Part shown: positions 38,693-47,969 of the stretch, one piece after another
How positions within the stretch are numbered: position 1 is the first letter of the stretch
How the letters are laid out: each line of letters begins with the position of its first letter
Assembly: GCF_030297175.1 (NCBI RefSeq)
Contig: NZ_AP028070.1
Location: 3,348,001-3,412,000, forward strand
Direction: 5' to 3'
DNA length: 64,000 nt
Origin: Marinobacter sp. LA51
GTDB lineage: Bacteria; Pseudomonadota; Gammaproteobacteria; Pseudomonadales; Oleiphilaceae
Made by a program: the position numbers and the translations under genes
Notes under the pieces: generated by a model
Told to the model about the DNA's origin: nothing
The model's input: only the letters and a program-made list of their open reading frames with translations
The model's database searches: none

Positions 38693-39751
38693 GTGGATAA
38701 AGACATCAAGATTTCCATCAAGAACCTGTACAAGATCTTTGGCCCGACACCGGATGTCGGGCTGGAATACGTGCGCCGCGGTATGAACAAGGCCGACCTG
38801 CTGGAAAAGCAGAACCACGTGCTGGGCCTACGCGACATCAACGTCGATATGCGTGATGGCGAAATCACCGTGATCATGGGACTGTCCGGCTCCGGCAAAT
38901 CAACGCTGATCCGACACCTTAACCGCTTGATTGAACCGACCGCCGGCGAGATTCGTTTTGGCGACGAAGACGTCATGCAGTACGACGAAACCGAGCTGCG
39001 CAAGCTCCGGCGCGAGCGTATGTCGATGGTGTTCCAGAAGTTCGCCCTGCTGCCGCACCGAACGGTACTGGACAATGCGGGCATGGCGATGGATGTGCGC
39101 GGCAAGAAAACCGAGGACTACGAAGCGGAAGCCCGCAAGTGGCTGGCCCGGGTTGGCCTGGAAGGCAACGAAAACCAGTACCCGCACCAGTTGTCCGGCG
39201 GCATGCAGCAGCGCGTGGGCATTGCCCGAGCGCTGGTGTCCAACGCACCGGTCATGTTGATGGACGAAGCCTTCTCGGCGCTCGATCCGCTGATTCGCTC
39301 TGATATGCAGGACCTGCTACTGGAGCTTCAGGAAGAGCTGAAAAAGACCATTGTCTTTATTACGCACGACCTGGATGAGGCGCTGAAACTGGCCGACCAT
39401 CTGGTCATCCTGAAAGATGGTGAGGTGATCCAGCAGGGCGATCCCCAGGATATCCTGCTGAATCCGAATGACCCCTACATCATCGACTTCATCAGCGACA
39501 TCAACCGGGCCCGGGTGCTCCGGGTTCGCTCGATCATGACCCAGCCAGACCGGGATGATATCGAGTACGCCGGCGACATCACCGAAAAGGATAACCTGGA
39601 GACAGTACTGTCCCGCTCCAAGGGCGACACCTCCCTGACCTTTCGGGTGGTGAGGGATGGCGAACAGATTGGCGCTCTGACGATGAAGGACCTGACTCGG
39701 GCACTGGTCCCTACTGAAGCCTCCAGCGAGAGGGACAACCGGGCCAATTAG
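38693..39751 (+). CDS. proV: Glycine betaine/proline-type ABC transporter ATP-binding protein with CBS region
   Basis: The preferred start is GTG 38693, preceded by GAGGA at 38681-38685. An ATG at 38663 would overlap proW by 20 bases and lacks a ribosome site. Walker A is IMGLSGSGKSTLIRHLNRL, the Q-loop VFQKFALLPHRTV, the signature LSGGMQQRVGIARAL, Walker B VMLMDEAFSALDPLIR and the switch His in FITHDLDEAL. The tail of about 100 residues corresponds to the CBS-type ionic-strength-sensing region of OpuA/ProV, though only part of it is recognisable by eye. Confidence 0.93.
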   Translation: MDKDIKISIKNLYKIFGPTPDVGLEYVRRGMNKADLLEKQNHVLGLRDINVDMRDGEITVIMGLSGSGKSTLIRHLNRLIEPTAGEIRFGDEDVMQYDETELRKLRRERMSMVFQKFALLPHRTVLDNAGMAMDVRGKKTEDYEAEARKWLARVGLEGNENQYPHQLSGGMQQRVGIARALVSNAPVMLMDEAFSALDPLIRSDMQDLLLELQEELKKTIVFITHDLDEALKLADHLVILKDGEVIQQGDPQDILLNPNDPYIIDFISDINRARVLRVRSIMTQPDRDDIEYAGDITEKDNLETVLSRSKGDTSLTFRVVRDGEQIGALTMKDLTRALVPTEASSERDNRAN

Positions 39752-39830
39752 GTCCAAACAGGATACAAAGCTCTCAGTACCGTCTATGATTGGGATTGAG
39801 CCGTGTTGGCGGCACCCTGGTCAAAAAACG

Positions 39831-40670
39831 ATGCTGAGAGCCTTGCTCCTGATTTGCGTTACCTGCCTGACGGCGTGCTCGCCACCAGAAGAATCTCCCC
39901 CTGTTGCAGCACAAACCACCTCCGTTAATGCCTCTGCCACTACCGAAAACCAACCGCCTGAAGAACAACGCACGATCACGATTGCAGCCGATCCCTGGTG
40001 TCCGCACAACTGTACGGCAGGTGCCCAGCGCGAGGGGTATATGATCGAGATCGCCCGTGAGGCGTTCGCCCTGGCCCGTCTGGAGGTCGAGTACGTCAAC
40101 ATGAGTTGGGCCCGGGCACTGGAGCTGGCCGATGAAGGCTATATTGATGCGGTAGTCGGTGCTTTCACCCGGGATTCAACGGGTTTCGTGTATCCCGAAG
40201 AAGCCATCGGCTATGCGCGCACCGCTCTTTTTACCCATATTGAAAGTGACTGGACTTACCAAGGCATAGAATCGCTGCGCCAACAGACCCTGGTGACCAT
40301 CAATGGCTATTCCTACTCATCGGAGCTTGATGCCTACATCGACAAGCACAGGGATAACCCGGAACGAGTCTGGATTTTATCTGGCCCGTCGCCGCTGAAC
40401 CGGGCCATAGAAATGTTGGAGCACGACCGCTCAGATGTTCTCCCTGAAGACCTCGACGTGATGCAATGGACCCTCGGGCAACTGGGCAAGCAGGACAGTT
40501 TGCGCATGGTGGCCAAGCTGGAACGCTTACCCGTCTACATTGCCTTCTCGGAGGCTCGCCCCCAATCTGAGGAGTACGCCACCCTGTTAACCGAGGGCGT
40601 ACGCAAGCTCAGGCAAAGTGGCCGCCTTGATGAGATTCTGGCGCGTTATAACGTGTCGTGGTCCGACTGA
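39831..40670 (+). CDS. Family-3 solute-binding lipoprotein
   Basis: The start at ATG 39831 yields a lipoprotein signal (LRALLLICVTCLTACSPPEE) with an LTAC lipobox. A frame beginning at 39786 would bury this signal and is rejected. A Ser/Thr/Pro-rich linker is followed by a family-3 fold (ITIAADPWCPHNC... GYMIEIAREAFALARLEVEYVNMSWARALELADEGYIDAVVGAFTRD). The cysteine pair in WCPHNC is unusual for these receptors. The 3' end overlaps the convergent META-domain gene by 25 bases. Ligand unknown. Confidence 0.85.
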   Translation: MLRALLLICVTCLTACSPPEESPPVAAQTTSVNASATTENQPPEEQRTITIAADPWCPHNCTAGAQREGYMIEIAREAFALARLEVEYVNMSWARALELADEGYIDAVVGAFTRDSTGFVYPEEAIGYARTALFTHIESDWTYQGIESLRQQTLVTINGYSYSSELDAYIDKHRDNPERVWILSGPSPLNRAIEMLEHDRSDVLPEDLDVMQWTLGQLGKQDSLRMVAKLERLPVYIAFSEARPQSEEYATLLTEGVRKLRQSGRLDEILARYNVSWSD

Positions 40671-41635
40671 AAAGCCGACAGCAACCCAGACTCTGAGGTT
40701 AACAGCAGAAGCTCACCATGAGGCCCGATCCGAACCCTGGATGCCCGTTCCAAAGCCTCAATGAAACGGGCTTCCTGGGCCATGAGTGCGGGTGCGCAGG
40801 CCATTCGTGTCATCGCCAGCTCACTGACATCGATACCGCCTTCATTGGTCAGCTGGTAGCGGCCGGTGTAGCGATTGCACGAAGCCTGGCCGGCAATCCG
40901 ATTGTCATCCATGAACCTCAGGGTCAGTTGTGACCGATCGATGATCCCTTCGGCAGCCAGATCCTCCACCACCCATTCGGCACCCCGAATCAGGCGCAGC
41001 GGATTACCGCCGCAGCCCTGATAACTCTGGCCATTAATGGTGAGTCGAACCTGATTCGGATACTGGGCTCCGGTTACCGGGTCCTGGCATAGTTGGTTTG
41101 CCACCGTCAGTGTCGCCCGGGTACCACTGGCTTCGGCCACGAATTCCCGCCCGTGACGGTTGGCGGTAACCAACTCACTCGGCAGCCTTAGCGACTGTTG
41201 ATCTTCGTAAGGCGGATTCAGGACCAGCTCTGCACTCGACACATGGGCCTGCCAAATCGGGTCACTGCCCTGGGCGGTGAAGGGACGCTCCAGCGCACCC
41301 GGTGGCAGGCAATCGGGAAAGGTTTCGCCGCGAATGGTCAGTTCAGCCTGCTCGCCCTGACGCCGGAATCGGGTCGTGCTATCGCCCGGGGCCACGAACA
41401 GAGCTTCGGCGGCGCCGCTGTCAGGCTTCAGGAGGATGCGCTTGTCGCGGTAATCAATGCCCAAAAGCCGACGATCGGGATCGGCGGTGACACGAATGTT
41501 CAGCTGCCCGCAGGCGTATTGACTGACAACGGCAGGTGCTTTGGATTCGGTGTCTGACGGCGAGGAGGTGCAGGCCGACACCAACAAGCCGGCGGCGGCG
41601 ATGACAGGCACTAGCCGTGCACGGTGTGGATACAT
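40646..41635 (-). CDS. META-domain lipoprotein (HslJ-like) with additional N-terminal modules
   Basis: The ATG at 41633-41635 (AAGGAC about 9 bases upstream) gives 329 residues and a lipoprotein signal, LVPVIAAAGLLVSACTSS. A MliC-like beta module with YACGQLNIRVTADPDRRLLGIDYRDKRILL comes first, then a lipocalin-like or COG3650-like middle part, then a C-terminal META domain (AEWVVEDLAAEGIIDRSQLTLRFMDDNRIAGQASCNRYTGRYQLTNEGGIDVSELAMTRMACAPALMAQEARFIEAL). META proteins are linked to stress or motility; the exact role is unknown. An upstream extension to 41764 is rejected. Confidence 0.85.
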   Translation of the reverse strand: MYPHRARLVPVIAAAGLLVSACTSSPSDTESKAPAVVSQYACGQLNIRVTADPDRRLLGIDYRDKRILLKPDSGAAEALFVAPGDSTTRFRRQGEQAELTIRGETFPDCLPPGALERPFTAQGSDPIWQAHVSSAELVLNPPYEDQQSLRLPSELVTANRHGREFVAEASGTRATLTVANQLCQDPVTGAQYPNQVRLTINGQSYQGCGGNPLRLIRGAEWVVEDLAAEGIIDRSQLTLRFMDDNRIAGQASCNRYTGRYQLTNEGGIDVSELAMTRMACAPALMAQEARFIEALERASRVRIGPHGELLLLTSESGLLSAFQSDHDTL

Positions 41636-41783
41636 GGTCAACGTCCTTTGTTTCTGTGATCCTGGCGCGACAGTGTAAGCCGCTGGCACGGCCATGACCA
41701 CCGGCTGCCGCACACTCCTGTCCGCCGGCTTCTTCTGGCGGCGATTCGGGACTATGCTAGGCACCTACAACAAGGAGATTTTC

Positions 41784-42533
41784 ATGGCTCTCAAGCTCTA
41801 TCAGTTCGCCATTTCCCACTACTGCGAGAAGATCCGGTGGGCTCTGGACTACAAAGGCCTCAATTATGAGACCGTGACTCTGCTGCCGGGACAGCACATC
41901 AAGACTGTCCAGCAACTCACCGGGCGCAAGTGCACCTCGGTTCCGGTATTGGATCACGACGGTCATTGCGTGCAGGGCTCGGCTCAGATCCTGGACTACC
42001 TCGACGAGACCTTCCCAGACCGCCCCCTTACCCCGACCGACCCCGAGCAACGGGAGCAGGCCCTGGCCTGGGAGCGACGCCTGGATGAGGAAGCCGGCCC
42101 GGCCGTGCGGTGCTACGCCTACCACCACTTCCTGCAGCGCCCAAAAGTGGTGGTGCCGATGCTGGCCGCCGGCACGCCCTTCTACAACCGCATTCTGCTC
42201 AGCCTGGTGTTCAGCCGGGTCGACGAGACCATGCGCAAGTGGATGAAGATCAACGAGAAAACTTCCGAACAATCGCGCCAGGTCATGGAAACCCTGCTGA
42301 CCGATCTGGCCGAGGCGTATGGTGCTAAGCCCTACTTGGTGGGAGACAGCTTTAGCCGGGCCGATCTGACTGCGGCGGCCATTTTTGCGCCCATGTTCCA
42401 GCCCGCCGAGTACCCGGTGCCCTGGCCTAAGCCGGGCAAGATCCCAAAGGACATCAAGGCCTGGCTCGACCAGTGGCAGGAGCAAATCCAGCCACTCTCG
42501 GAACTGTACGAGCAACACCGAAAGACGAACTAA
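41784..42533 (+). CDS. Glutathione S-transferase family protein
   Basis: Start ATG 41784 (AAGGAG upstream) gives 249 residues beginning MALKLYQFAISHYCEKIRWALDYKGLNYE. The SHYCEK stretch resembles the CxxC/S-type active sites of glutaredoxin-like GSTs, though only one Cys is present. VPVLDHDGHCVQGSAQILDYLDETF is the glutathione contact region, and FSRADLTAAAIFAPMF is the C-terminal N-capping box. An upstream extension to 41694 is unlikely. Substrate unknown. Confidence 0.87.
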   Translation: MALKLYQFAISHYCEKIRWALDYKGLNYETVTLLPGQHIKTVQQLTGRKCTSVPVLDHDGHCVQGSAQILDYLDETFPDRPLTPTDPEQREQALAWERRLDEEAGPAVRCYAYHHFLQRPKVVVPMLAAGTPFYNRILLSLVFSRVDETMRKWMKINEKTSEQSRQVMETLLTDLAEAYGAKPYLVGDSFSRADLTAAAIFAPMFQPAEYPVPWPKPGKIPKDIKAWLDQWQEQIQPLSELYEQHRKTN

Positions 42534-42566
42534 AAGCGACCCTGCGATGTCGGAAATCGCTAGCGC

Positions 42567-42587
42567 CGGTGTCGGAAACCGACACCG
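42567..42587 (+). terminator. Short perfect hairpin after the GST gene
   Basis: CGGTGTCGG and CCGACACCG form a 9-bp stem with a 3-base AAA loop. No T-run follows, so terminator function is uncertain. Confidence 0.4.
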
Positions 42588-42621
42588 TGCCAAACCCAAG
42601 GCCATGCCAGAATAGAACCAG

Positions 42622-43626
42622 ATGAATAACAAAACTGGCAGGCCTGATATGAATCTGACCGACATGCTGCTGGCGGTGCTCGAAGACAGCGGGCTACGGC
42701 CCCTATGGGACGCTGTTTCGCCGTGGCTCGCGCTGGACGAGCGCCAGCTCATCTTTGTCATCGCCACCCCGGTGTTTATCGCAGTGGCCCTGTGGGAATA
42801 CCTTCGCATCCGTCACAACCCGGCCCTGATGGACACCCGGGAGGCGATTCGCAATTTTGCCCTCGGTGCCGGCTACCAGACCACGGAGCTGTTGTTTGCC
42901 GGCATCATTGCGTTTCCGGTGTTTGCACTTTGCTACCACTACCGGCTTTTTGAGCTGGAACTTACGTGGCTGACGGCCTTTCTCACGTTCCTGGGCGTGG
43001 AATTCTGCTTTTACTGGATGCACCGGTCCAGCCATCGGATGCGCTGGTTCTGGGCTGCCCACGTAGTACACCACTCCTCCGAGCGGATGAATTTCTCCAC
43101 CGCCATGCGCCAGAACGCCACCAACATCTTCAACGGCGTGTGGCTGTTTTACCTGCCGCTGGCGCTGCTGGGCTTCAACCCGGTCTGGATCGGCATCGCC
43201 TACGCACTGTCGCTGGTGTATCAGTTCTTTATCCACACCACACTGGTTGGCCGTCTGCCGCGCTGGATCGAGTGGGTATTCAACACCCCCAGCCACCACC
43301 GGGTACACCACGGCCGCAACCCCGGCTACATTGATCGTAACTACGGCGGCGTCTTGATCATCTGGGATCGCCTGTTCGGCTCTTTCGTTGACGAAAACGC
43401 CCAGGATCCGCCCGAGTACGGCATAACCCGCCCGGTGCCATCTAATAACCTGCTGGTGCTGTGGACACACGAATACGTGGACCTGTTCCGCGACATGGCA
43501 CGGCCTGGCGGATTATGGTCTCGACTCAGACACCTTTGGAAACCGCCGGAATGGGAACGCCCGGCATCGGACGATTCAGGGACAACCCATGCAAGAACAC
43601 CCGTTCACACTGACCAGCCAGGATGA
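42622..43626 (+). CDS. Sterol desaturase / fatty acid hydroxylase superfamily membrane protein
   Basis: This is a 334-residue integral membrane di-iron oxygenase-like protein. The histidine clusters are intact: WMHRSSHRMRWFWAAHVVHHSSERMN and PSHHRVHHGRNPGYIDRNYGG. They fit the HX3H / HX2HH / HX2HH pattern. Four to five hydrophobic helices surround them. A second in-frame ATG at 42649 has AGG at a plausible distance and could be the true start. Substrate (lipid or sterol-like) is not determinable. Its 3' end overlaps the next gene by 38 bases. Confidence 0.88.
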   Translation: MNNKTGRPDMNLTDMLLAVLEDSGLRPLWDAVSPWLALDERQLIFVIATPVFIAVALWEYLRIRHNPALMDTREAIRNFALGAGYQTTELLFAGIIAFPVFALCYHYRLFELELTWLTAFLTFLGVEFCFYWMHRSSHRMRWFWAAHVVHHSSERMNFSTAMRQNATNIFNGVWLFYLPLALLGFNPVWIGIAYALSLVYQFFIHTTLVGRLPRWIEWVFNTPSHHRVHHGRNPGYIDRNYGGVLIIWDRLFGSFVDENAQDPPEYGITRPVPSNNLLVLWTHEYVDLFRDMARPGGLWSRLRHLWKPPEWERPASDDSGTTHARTPVHTDQPG

Positions 43627-44548
43627 GCACAGCATCCGCGGCACCGTATTCCAGCCAGATGCGCCAAACTCCGTACTGGTCATTGCCCATGGCATGGCCG
43701 AGCACGCCGGGCGTTACTCCGGGTTCGCCCGGTGGCTGAACGCTAGAAGTATCGCCGTCGTCACCTATGATCATCGCGGACATGGCGGAGCCACGCAGGA
43801 ACAGGACCGCGGACACTACAGCGACAACCACGGCTGGGCCAAGGTCACCGACGACCTGCACCGGGTGCTTTGCCACAGCCGGGCTCTGTTTCCGGGGCTG
43901 CCGGTGTTATTACTGGGCCACAGCATGGGCTCCTTCATTGCCCAGAGCTGCGCCCAGCAGCATCCTGACTCGCTCGACACGCTGATCCTGAGCGCCACCA
44001 ACCGAATTCACCGGCCCCACCTGCTGGTGTCCCGGCTGATCATTGGCGGCCTGAGCCGACTCTACGACGGCCGGCACATCAGCCCCCTCATCGCCCGAAT
44101 GACCTTTGGCAAGTTCAACCGGCTGTTCCGACCTAACCGAACCGACTGCGACTGGTTAAGCCGGGACCCGGCCCAGGTGGACGCCTACGTTGCCGACCCA
44201 CTGTGCGGCTTTGCCTGCACCACCGGACTTTGGCACGACTTTGTCCGGGGCATGTTGACCATCAACCCCACTCGGTGGCGCAAGGATCTACCGGTGCACC
44301 TGTTTGCCGGCACTGACGATCCGGTGGGAGAAATGGGCAAAGGGATTACCCGTCATTTCCAGGCCATCCGCGACGCCGGTGTTGAACGGGTGAGCCTGAG
44401 GCTGTTCGAAGGCGGCCGCCACGAGATGTTAAATGAGACCAATGGCGAGGAGGTTCGTGAATTCATCCTCTCCCTGTGTCCGTCAGCAGACAAAAAAAAG
44501 ACCGCTGAGGTCAGCGGTCTTTTTCTGGCCGAGGAACGGATTAGTTAG
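43589..44548 (+). CDS. Alpha/beta hydrolase, monoglyceride-lipase-like
   Basis: This is a 319-residue lysophospholipase/monoacylglycerol lipase-type hydrolase. The oxyanion motif is VIAHGMAEHAGRY, and the nucleophile Ser112 is in LLLGHSMGSF. The acid is probably in FAGTDDPVGEMG and His in FEGGRHEMLNET. VVTYDHRGHGG is characteristic. The coding frame continues through the A-tract and hairpin of the bidirectional terminator, adding a tail that includes KKKTAEVSGLFLAEE and looks like read-through of a regulatory structure. Confidence 0.88.
   Translation: MQEHPFTLTSQDEHSIRGTVFQPDAPNSVLVIAHGMAEHAGRYSGFARWLNARSIAVVTYDHRGHGGATQEQDRGHYSDNHGWAKVTDDLHRVLCHSRALFPGLPVLLLGHSMGSFIAQSCAQQHPDSLDTLILSATNRIHRPHLLVSRLIIGGLSRLYDGRHISPLIARMTFGKFNRLFRPNRTDCDWLSRDPAQVDAYVADPLCGFACTTGLWHDFVRGMLTINPTRWRKDLPVHLFAGTDDPVGEMGKGITRHFQAIRDAGVERVSLRLFEGGRHEMLNETNGEEVREFILSLCPSADKKKTAEVSGLFLAEERIS
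44492..44524. terminator. Bidirectional Rho-independent terminator inside the hydrolase 3' end
   Basis: AGACCGCTGA (44499-44508) pairs with TCAGCGGTCT (44511-44520) around a 2-base GG loop, with an A-run upstream and T4 downstream. It therefore works on both strands, for the hydrolase and the convergent vfr gene. Confidence 0.85.
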
Positions 44549-44549
44549 C

Positions 44550-45191
44550 TCAGCGCGTTCCGTAGACCACCATGGTCTTGCCCTTCACCCGAACCAGGCC
44601 CTGATCCTCCAGGGTTTTCAGAACCCGACCCACCATCTCGCGGGAGCAGCCGACAATACGGCCGATTTCCTGTCGAGTGATTTTGATCTGCATACCATCG
44701 GGATGCGTCATGGCATCCGGTTCCTTGCACAGATCCAGCAGAGTGCGAGCAACCCGGCCGGTAACGTCCAGAAATGCCAGGTCGCCGACCTTGCGGGTGG
44801 TCTGACGCAGACGTGAGGCCATCTGCTCGCCAATAAAATACAGTACGCGAGGGTCCTGCTGGGCGATTTCCCGGAACTTGGTGTAGGAGATCTCCGCCAC
44901 TTCGCACTCGGTTTTAGCCTTAACCCAAGCGCTACGGGAATCCATGTTGTCGAACAGGCCCATTTCACCGAAAAAGTCTCCGGCGTTCAGGTAGGCCATG
45001 ATCATTTCCCGGCCGTCGTCATCTTCGATGATGACGGTGACCGAACCTTTAACGATGTAAAACAGCGAATCACTCTTGTCGCCGGCATAAATAATGGTGC
45101 TCTTCGCCGGGTAACGGCGTCGATGGCACTGCGAAAGGAAATAATCGAGATGTTTGGTTTTTTGCTCAACCGGCTTGACGATAGTGGCCAT
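44550..45191 (-). CDS. vfr: CRP/Vfr-family cAMP-dependent transcription regulator
   Basis: This 213-residue regulator has a cyclic-nucleotide-binding jelly-roll ([69 protein letters not shown], with phosphate-binding GEMGLF and R/S) and a winged HTH ([30 protein letters not shown]). The recognition helix [19 protein letters not shown] matches Vfr/CRP. The ribosome site AGGAGG sits 13 bases before the ATG, longer than normal spacing, which could lower translation. Confidence 0.93.
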   Translation of the reverse strand: MATIVKPVEQKTKHLDYFLSQCHRRRYPAKSTIIYAGDKSDSLFYIVKGSVTVIIEDDDGREMIMAYLNAGDFFGEMGLFDNMDSRSAWVKAKTECEVAEISYTKFREIAQQDPRVLYFIGEQMASRLRQTTRKVGDLAFLDVTGRVARTLLDLCKEPDAMTHPDGMQIKITRQEIGRIVGCSREMVGRVLKTLEDQGLVRVKGKTMVVYGTR

Positions 45192-45290
45192 AGTGCGAGT
45201 CGTGCCTCCTAAATACTGGCGGATCCCAATGATTGTTATGCACCCAGCTTTCCCTGCGGGTTCGTTCTTTTTTATTCAAAAACACGGCAA

Positions 45291-45319
45291 CTTATAGCAA
45301 GAAGGCCTGATTTGGGCAA
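45291..45319 (-). promoter_or_regulatory. Promoter of vfr
   Basis: On the minus strand, TTGCCC (45314-45319) and TATAAG (45291-45296) are separated by exactly 17 bases, 100 bases upstream of the vfr start. Confidence 0.5.
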
Positions 45320-45459
45320 CCGGAAACAACACACAAGGTGAACCAGATAACGGCCTGTCCGGCTGCCGCGAGAGGGTGACTGTGCTAGCATCCTGCCAAG
45401 CATTTTCTCAAGACGCCGACGAATTCGGCACTGATCAGACAGAAACGGAGAATACCCCC

Positions 45460-45882
45460 ATGAAAGCAACCGTTGACTGGACCGGCAACGCCAGCTTCAA
45501 GGTCACCAGTGGCAGTGGTCACAGCGTGCAACTCGATGGCCCGCCCGATCACGGCGGTGAAAATCTGGGACCACGGCCCATGGAAATGCTATTGATGGGC
45601 CTGGGCGGCTGCTCCTCGTTCGATGTCATGAGCATCCTTAAGAAGAGCCGTCAGGAGGTCACCGCCTGTCATGCCGAACTCGAAGCCGAACGCGCTGACG
45701 CCGTGCCCGCAGTGTTCACCAAAATCCATCTACACTTCGTTGTTACCGGGCACAACCTGAAAGAAAACCAAGTCAAACGGGCAGTCAGCCTGTCGGCTGA
45801 AAAGTACTGTTCTGCGTCCATCATGCTTGAGCAGGCCGGTGTTGAAATCAGCCACAGCCATGAAATCCGCGACGCCGGTTAA
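45460..45882 (+). CDS. OsmC/Ohr family protein
   Basis: Start ATG 45460 with GGAG 9 bases upstream gives 140 residues; the longer frame from 45376 adds a non-conserved leader. Two redox cysteines are present (LMGLGGCSSFDVMS and AEKYCSASIML), the peroxidase pair of the OsmC superfamily. The HGGENLGPRPMEMLLMGLGGC signature fits the YhfA-like branch. It probably reduces organic hydroperoxides or handles sulfur species. It is divergent from vfr, so it could respond to cAMP status. Confidence 0.87.
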   Translation: MKATVDWTGNASFKVTSGSGHSVQLDGPPDHGGENLGPRPMEMLLMGLGGCSSFDVMSILKKSRQEVTACHAELEAERADAVPAVFTKIHLHFVVTGHNLKENQVKRAVSLSAEKYCSASIMLEQAGVEISHSHEIRDAG

Positions 45883-46072
45883 AACCCGCCGTCAGGGCCA
45901 GTGAAATGCCATGCGTGTACTGTTCAACGTCATCGTCGGTGTGCATAATACGCACCCTCTCCGCCGGTCTGCGCAAAAGGTGAACAACCGGGTCAGTAAT
46001 CGGTGGCGGCCTTAGCAGAACGTGTAACACACGTCTGCAGTCATTCATCTCCACGATACGGAGGGGCTGAGC

Positions 46073-46867
46073 ATGGAATCCAAACTCCAGCTGCACGGTT
46101 TTAACAACCTGACCAAATCCCTGAGCTTTAACATTTACGACATCTGTTATGCGCAGACCGAAGAACAGCGTGAGGCGTACATCGATTACATCGACGAGAT
46201 GTACAACGCCGAGCGTCTGACCCAGATTCTGACCGATGTCGTCAAGATCATCGGCGCCAACGTGCTGAACATCGCCCGTCAGGATTACGAGCCTCACGGC
46301 GCCTCGGTCACCATGCTGATTGCAGAGCACGAACTGACCGACGGCGAGGAGCCGGATAACGAGGAATCGCCGGGACCACTGCCCGACACCATCGTCGCCC
46401 ATCTGGACAAGAGCCACGTGACCGTTCACACCTATCCGGAGAGTCACCCCCACGACGGCGTCAGCACCTTCCGGGCCGACATCGACGTTTCTACCTGTGG
46501 CCTGATTTCACCGTTGAAGGTGTTGAACTACCTGATCCACAGCTTTGATTCGGATGTGGTGACCGTGGACTACCGGGTGCGCGGCTTTACCCGTGACGTG
46601 GATGGCACCAAGCATTACATTGATCACGACATCAACTCGATCCAGAACTATCTGACCGAGGACACCCAGGCCGCCTACCAGATGATCGACGTCAACGTGT
46701 ACCAGGAAAACCTGTTCCACACCAAGATGATGTTGAAGAACTTCGAATTGGATAACTACGTGTTTGGCGTTAACGCCAGCGACCTCGGCCCCGGGGAAGC
46801 CCAGTCCATCGAAGACCGCCTGCGTCGGGAAATGCTGGAGATCTTCTACTCCCGCAACGTCGAGTAA
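46073..46867 (+). CDS. speD: S-adenosylmethionine decarboxylase proenzyme, E. coli type
   Basis: This 264-residue pyruvoyl-dependent enzyme makes decarboxylated SAM for spermidine synthesis. Length equals E. coli SpeD, and blocks [53 protein letters not shown] and [12 protein letters not shown] [11 protein letters not shown] are conserved. Self-cleavage is expected before Ser114 in [10 protein letters not shown], which becomes the pyruvoyl group. GGAGGGG precedes the ATG. No speE is adjacent. Confidence 0.96.
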   Translation: MESKLQLHGFNNLTKSLSFNIYDICYAQTEEQREAYIDYIDEMYNAERLTQILTDVVKIIGANVLNIARQDYEPHGASVTMLIAEHELTDGEEPDNEESPGPLPDTIVAHLDKSHVTVHTYPESHPHDGVSTFRADIDVSTCGLISPLKVLNYLIHSFDSDVVTVDYRVRGFTRDVDGTKHYIDHDINSIQNYLTEDTQAAYQMIDVNVYQENLFHTKMMLKNFELDNYVFGVNASDLGPGEAQSIEDRLRREMLEIFYSRNVE

Positions 46868-46881
46868 CGCCTGTAACTGCG

Positions 46882-46916
46882 CGCTAGAGCCCGCCCAAAT
46901 CCGGGCTCTAGCGTTT
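46882..46916 (+). terminator. Rho-independent terminator after speD
   Basis: CGCTAGAGCCCG (46882-46893) pairs perfectly with CGGGCTCTAGCG (46902-46913) across an 8-base loop, followed by TTT. It lies 15 bases after the speD stop. Confidence 0.8.
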
Positions 46917-47020
46917 AGTCAAAATTTCTGAACAAACCTTCCAAGATTCTCCGATTTCATCTTTTCCGTCAGCGCAGTTCAATACCTCCATCTTGTCGAA
47001 AAACATCGGAGCCATTGAAC

Positions 47021-47623
47021 ATGAAAAATATCCTCGTCATCACCGCAAGCATCTTTGGTCACAACGGCCAATCTTCCCAGCTGGTCAAGCGTACTCTCGA
47101 GCAGTTGCGGGCCAGCCACGGCGACCTTAACATCCAACAGCGTGACCTGGCGGCAGAGCCGGTGCCGCATCTGGACGCCGACCGATTCGGCGCCTTCCTG
47201 ACCGGCGCAGACGACCGCGATAGCCTACAACAGCGTGTCGTAGATTATTCAGATTCGCTGATCGACGAAGTGAAACAAGCCGACATCATTGTCATTGGCG
47301 TGCCGATGTACAACTTCGGAGTCCCGTCTGTACTCAAGGCCTACTTCGACCACATCGCACGGGCGGGCATCAGCTTCCGCTATACTGAGAACGGTCCGGT
47401 AGGTCTGCTGGAAGATCGTCCGGTCTATATTCTGGCGGCGCGCGGCGGCATCTATGCCGGCACCCCGAACGATTCACAGACCCCGTTCCTGCGCTCCTTC
47501 CTGGGCTTCCTGGGCCTGAAGGACCTGCACTTTGTGTACGCCGAAGGCCTGAACATGGGCGACGACCCCAAAGCCAACGCGCTGCAGCAAGCCCAGCGCA
47601 ACATCGAAACCCTGACCGCCTGA
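47021..47623 (+). CDS. azoR: FMN-dependent NADH:quinone reductase / azoreductase
   Basis: This 200-residue flavodoxin-fold enzyme reduces quinones and azo compounds. ATG 47021 has GGAG nine bases upstream; a TTG two codons earlier is disfavoured. Conserved blocks are ILVITASIFGHNGQSSQLV (FMN phosphate loop), IIVIGVPMYNFGVPSVLKAYFDHIARAGISFRYTENGPVGLL and VYILAARGGIYAGTP. Compared with the genes after it, codon use is host-like. It borders the A/T-richer island and may be functionally linked to it. Confidence 0.93.
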   Translation: MKNILVITASIFGHNGQSSQLVKRTLEQLRASHGDLNIQQRDLAAEPVPHLDADRFGAFLTGADDRDSLQQRVVDYSDSLIDEVKQADIIVIGVPMYNFGVPSVLKAYFDHIARAGISFRYTENGPVGLLEDRPVYILAARGGIYAGTPNDSQTPFLRSFLGFLGLKDLHFVYAEGLNMGDDPKANALQQAQRNIETLTA

Positions 47624-47969
47624 TGACGGCGCCGGCGTTCTCCTCAAGCGTTCCCTGAGACAGACGCCGGCGATTCGGCTGGTTCCGTTTGACCAGTTCG
47701 TGAAGCCAGAAAACTTTTCAAAAGTCCCCCCTCAACTGAACTGCCTTTTTGTCGAAGATTAGAGTCTTCATTCCAGGAAGCGGACCGGGGTAAGCCCAAC
47801 CTCTTTTTAGGAATGTCCGCAGTAAAAGGGTAAAACCTGCAAGCCGTTCCACCGTTAGAACACATCGTTGCGAATATTCGTCTACCTATCTCCAAAGACT
47901 TCAGCTAGGTTTAAAAAAGCACACTGCATACCTCGCTTTTCCCCAGCTGGGCCTGATTCTCGGAGATTG
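47624..47969. other. 346-base gene-free stretch at a compositional boundary
   Basis: The first 50 bases hold an inverted repeat (CGCCGGCGT at 47630-47638 and ACGCCGGCG at 47664-47672) that could end azoR transcription. Beyond about 47700 the sequence becomes A/T-rich and continues so through the following genes. No frame here has a credible start and conserved protein. I regard this as the left border of the island. Confidence 0.6.

Noticed and set aside
46020..46034. Small ACGTGT/ACACGT hairpin upstream of speD
   Set aside because: A six-base dyad with a three-base loop is too short to support as a regulatory site without conservation data.
47644..47895. 83-codon minus-strand frame in the gap after azoR
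   Set aside because: It crosses the inverted repeat and the compositional boundary; no Shine-Dalgarno and no resemblance to a known family.
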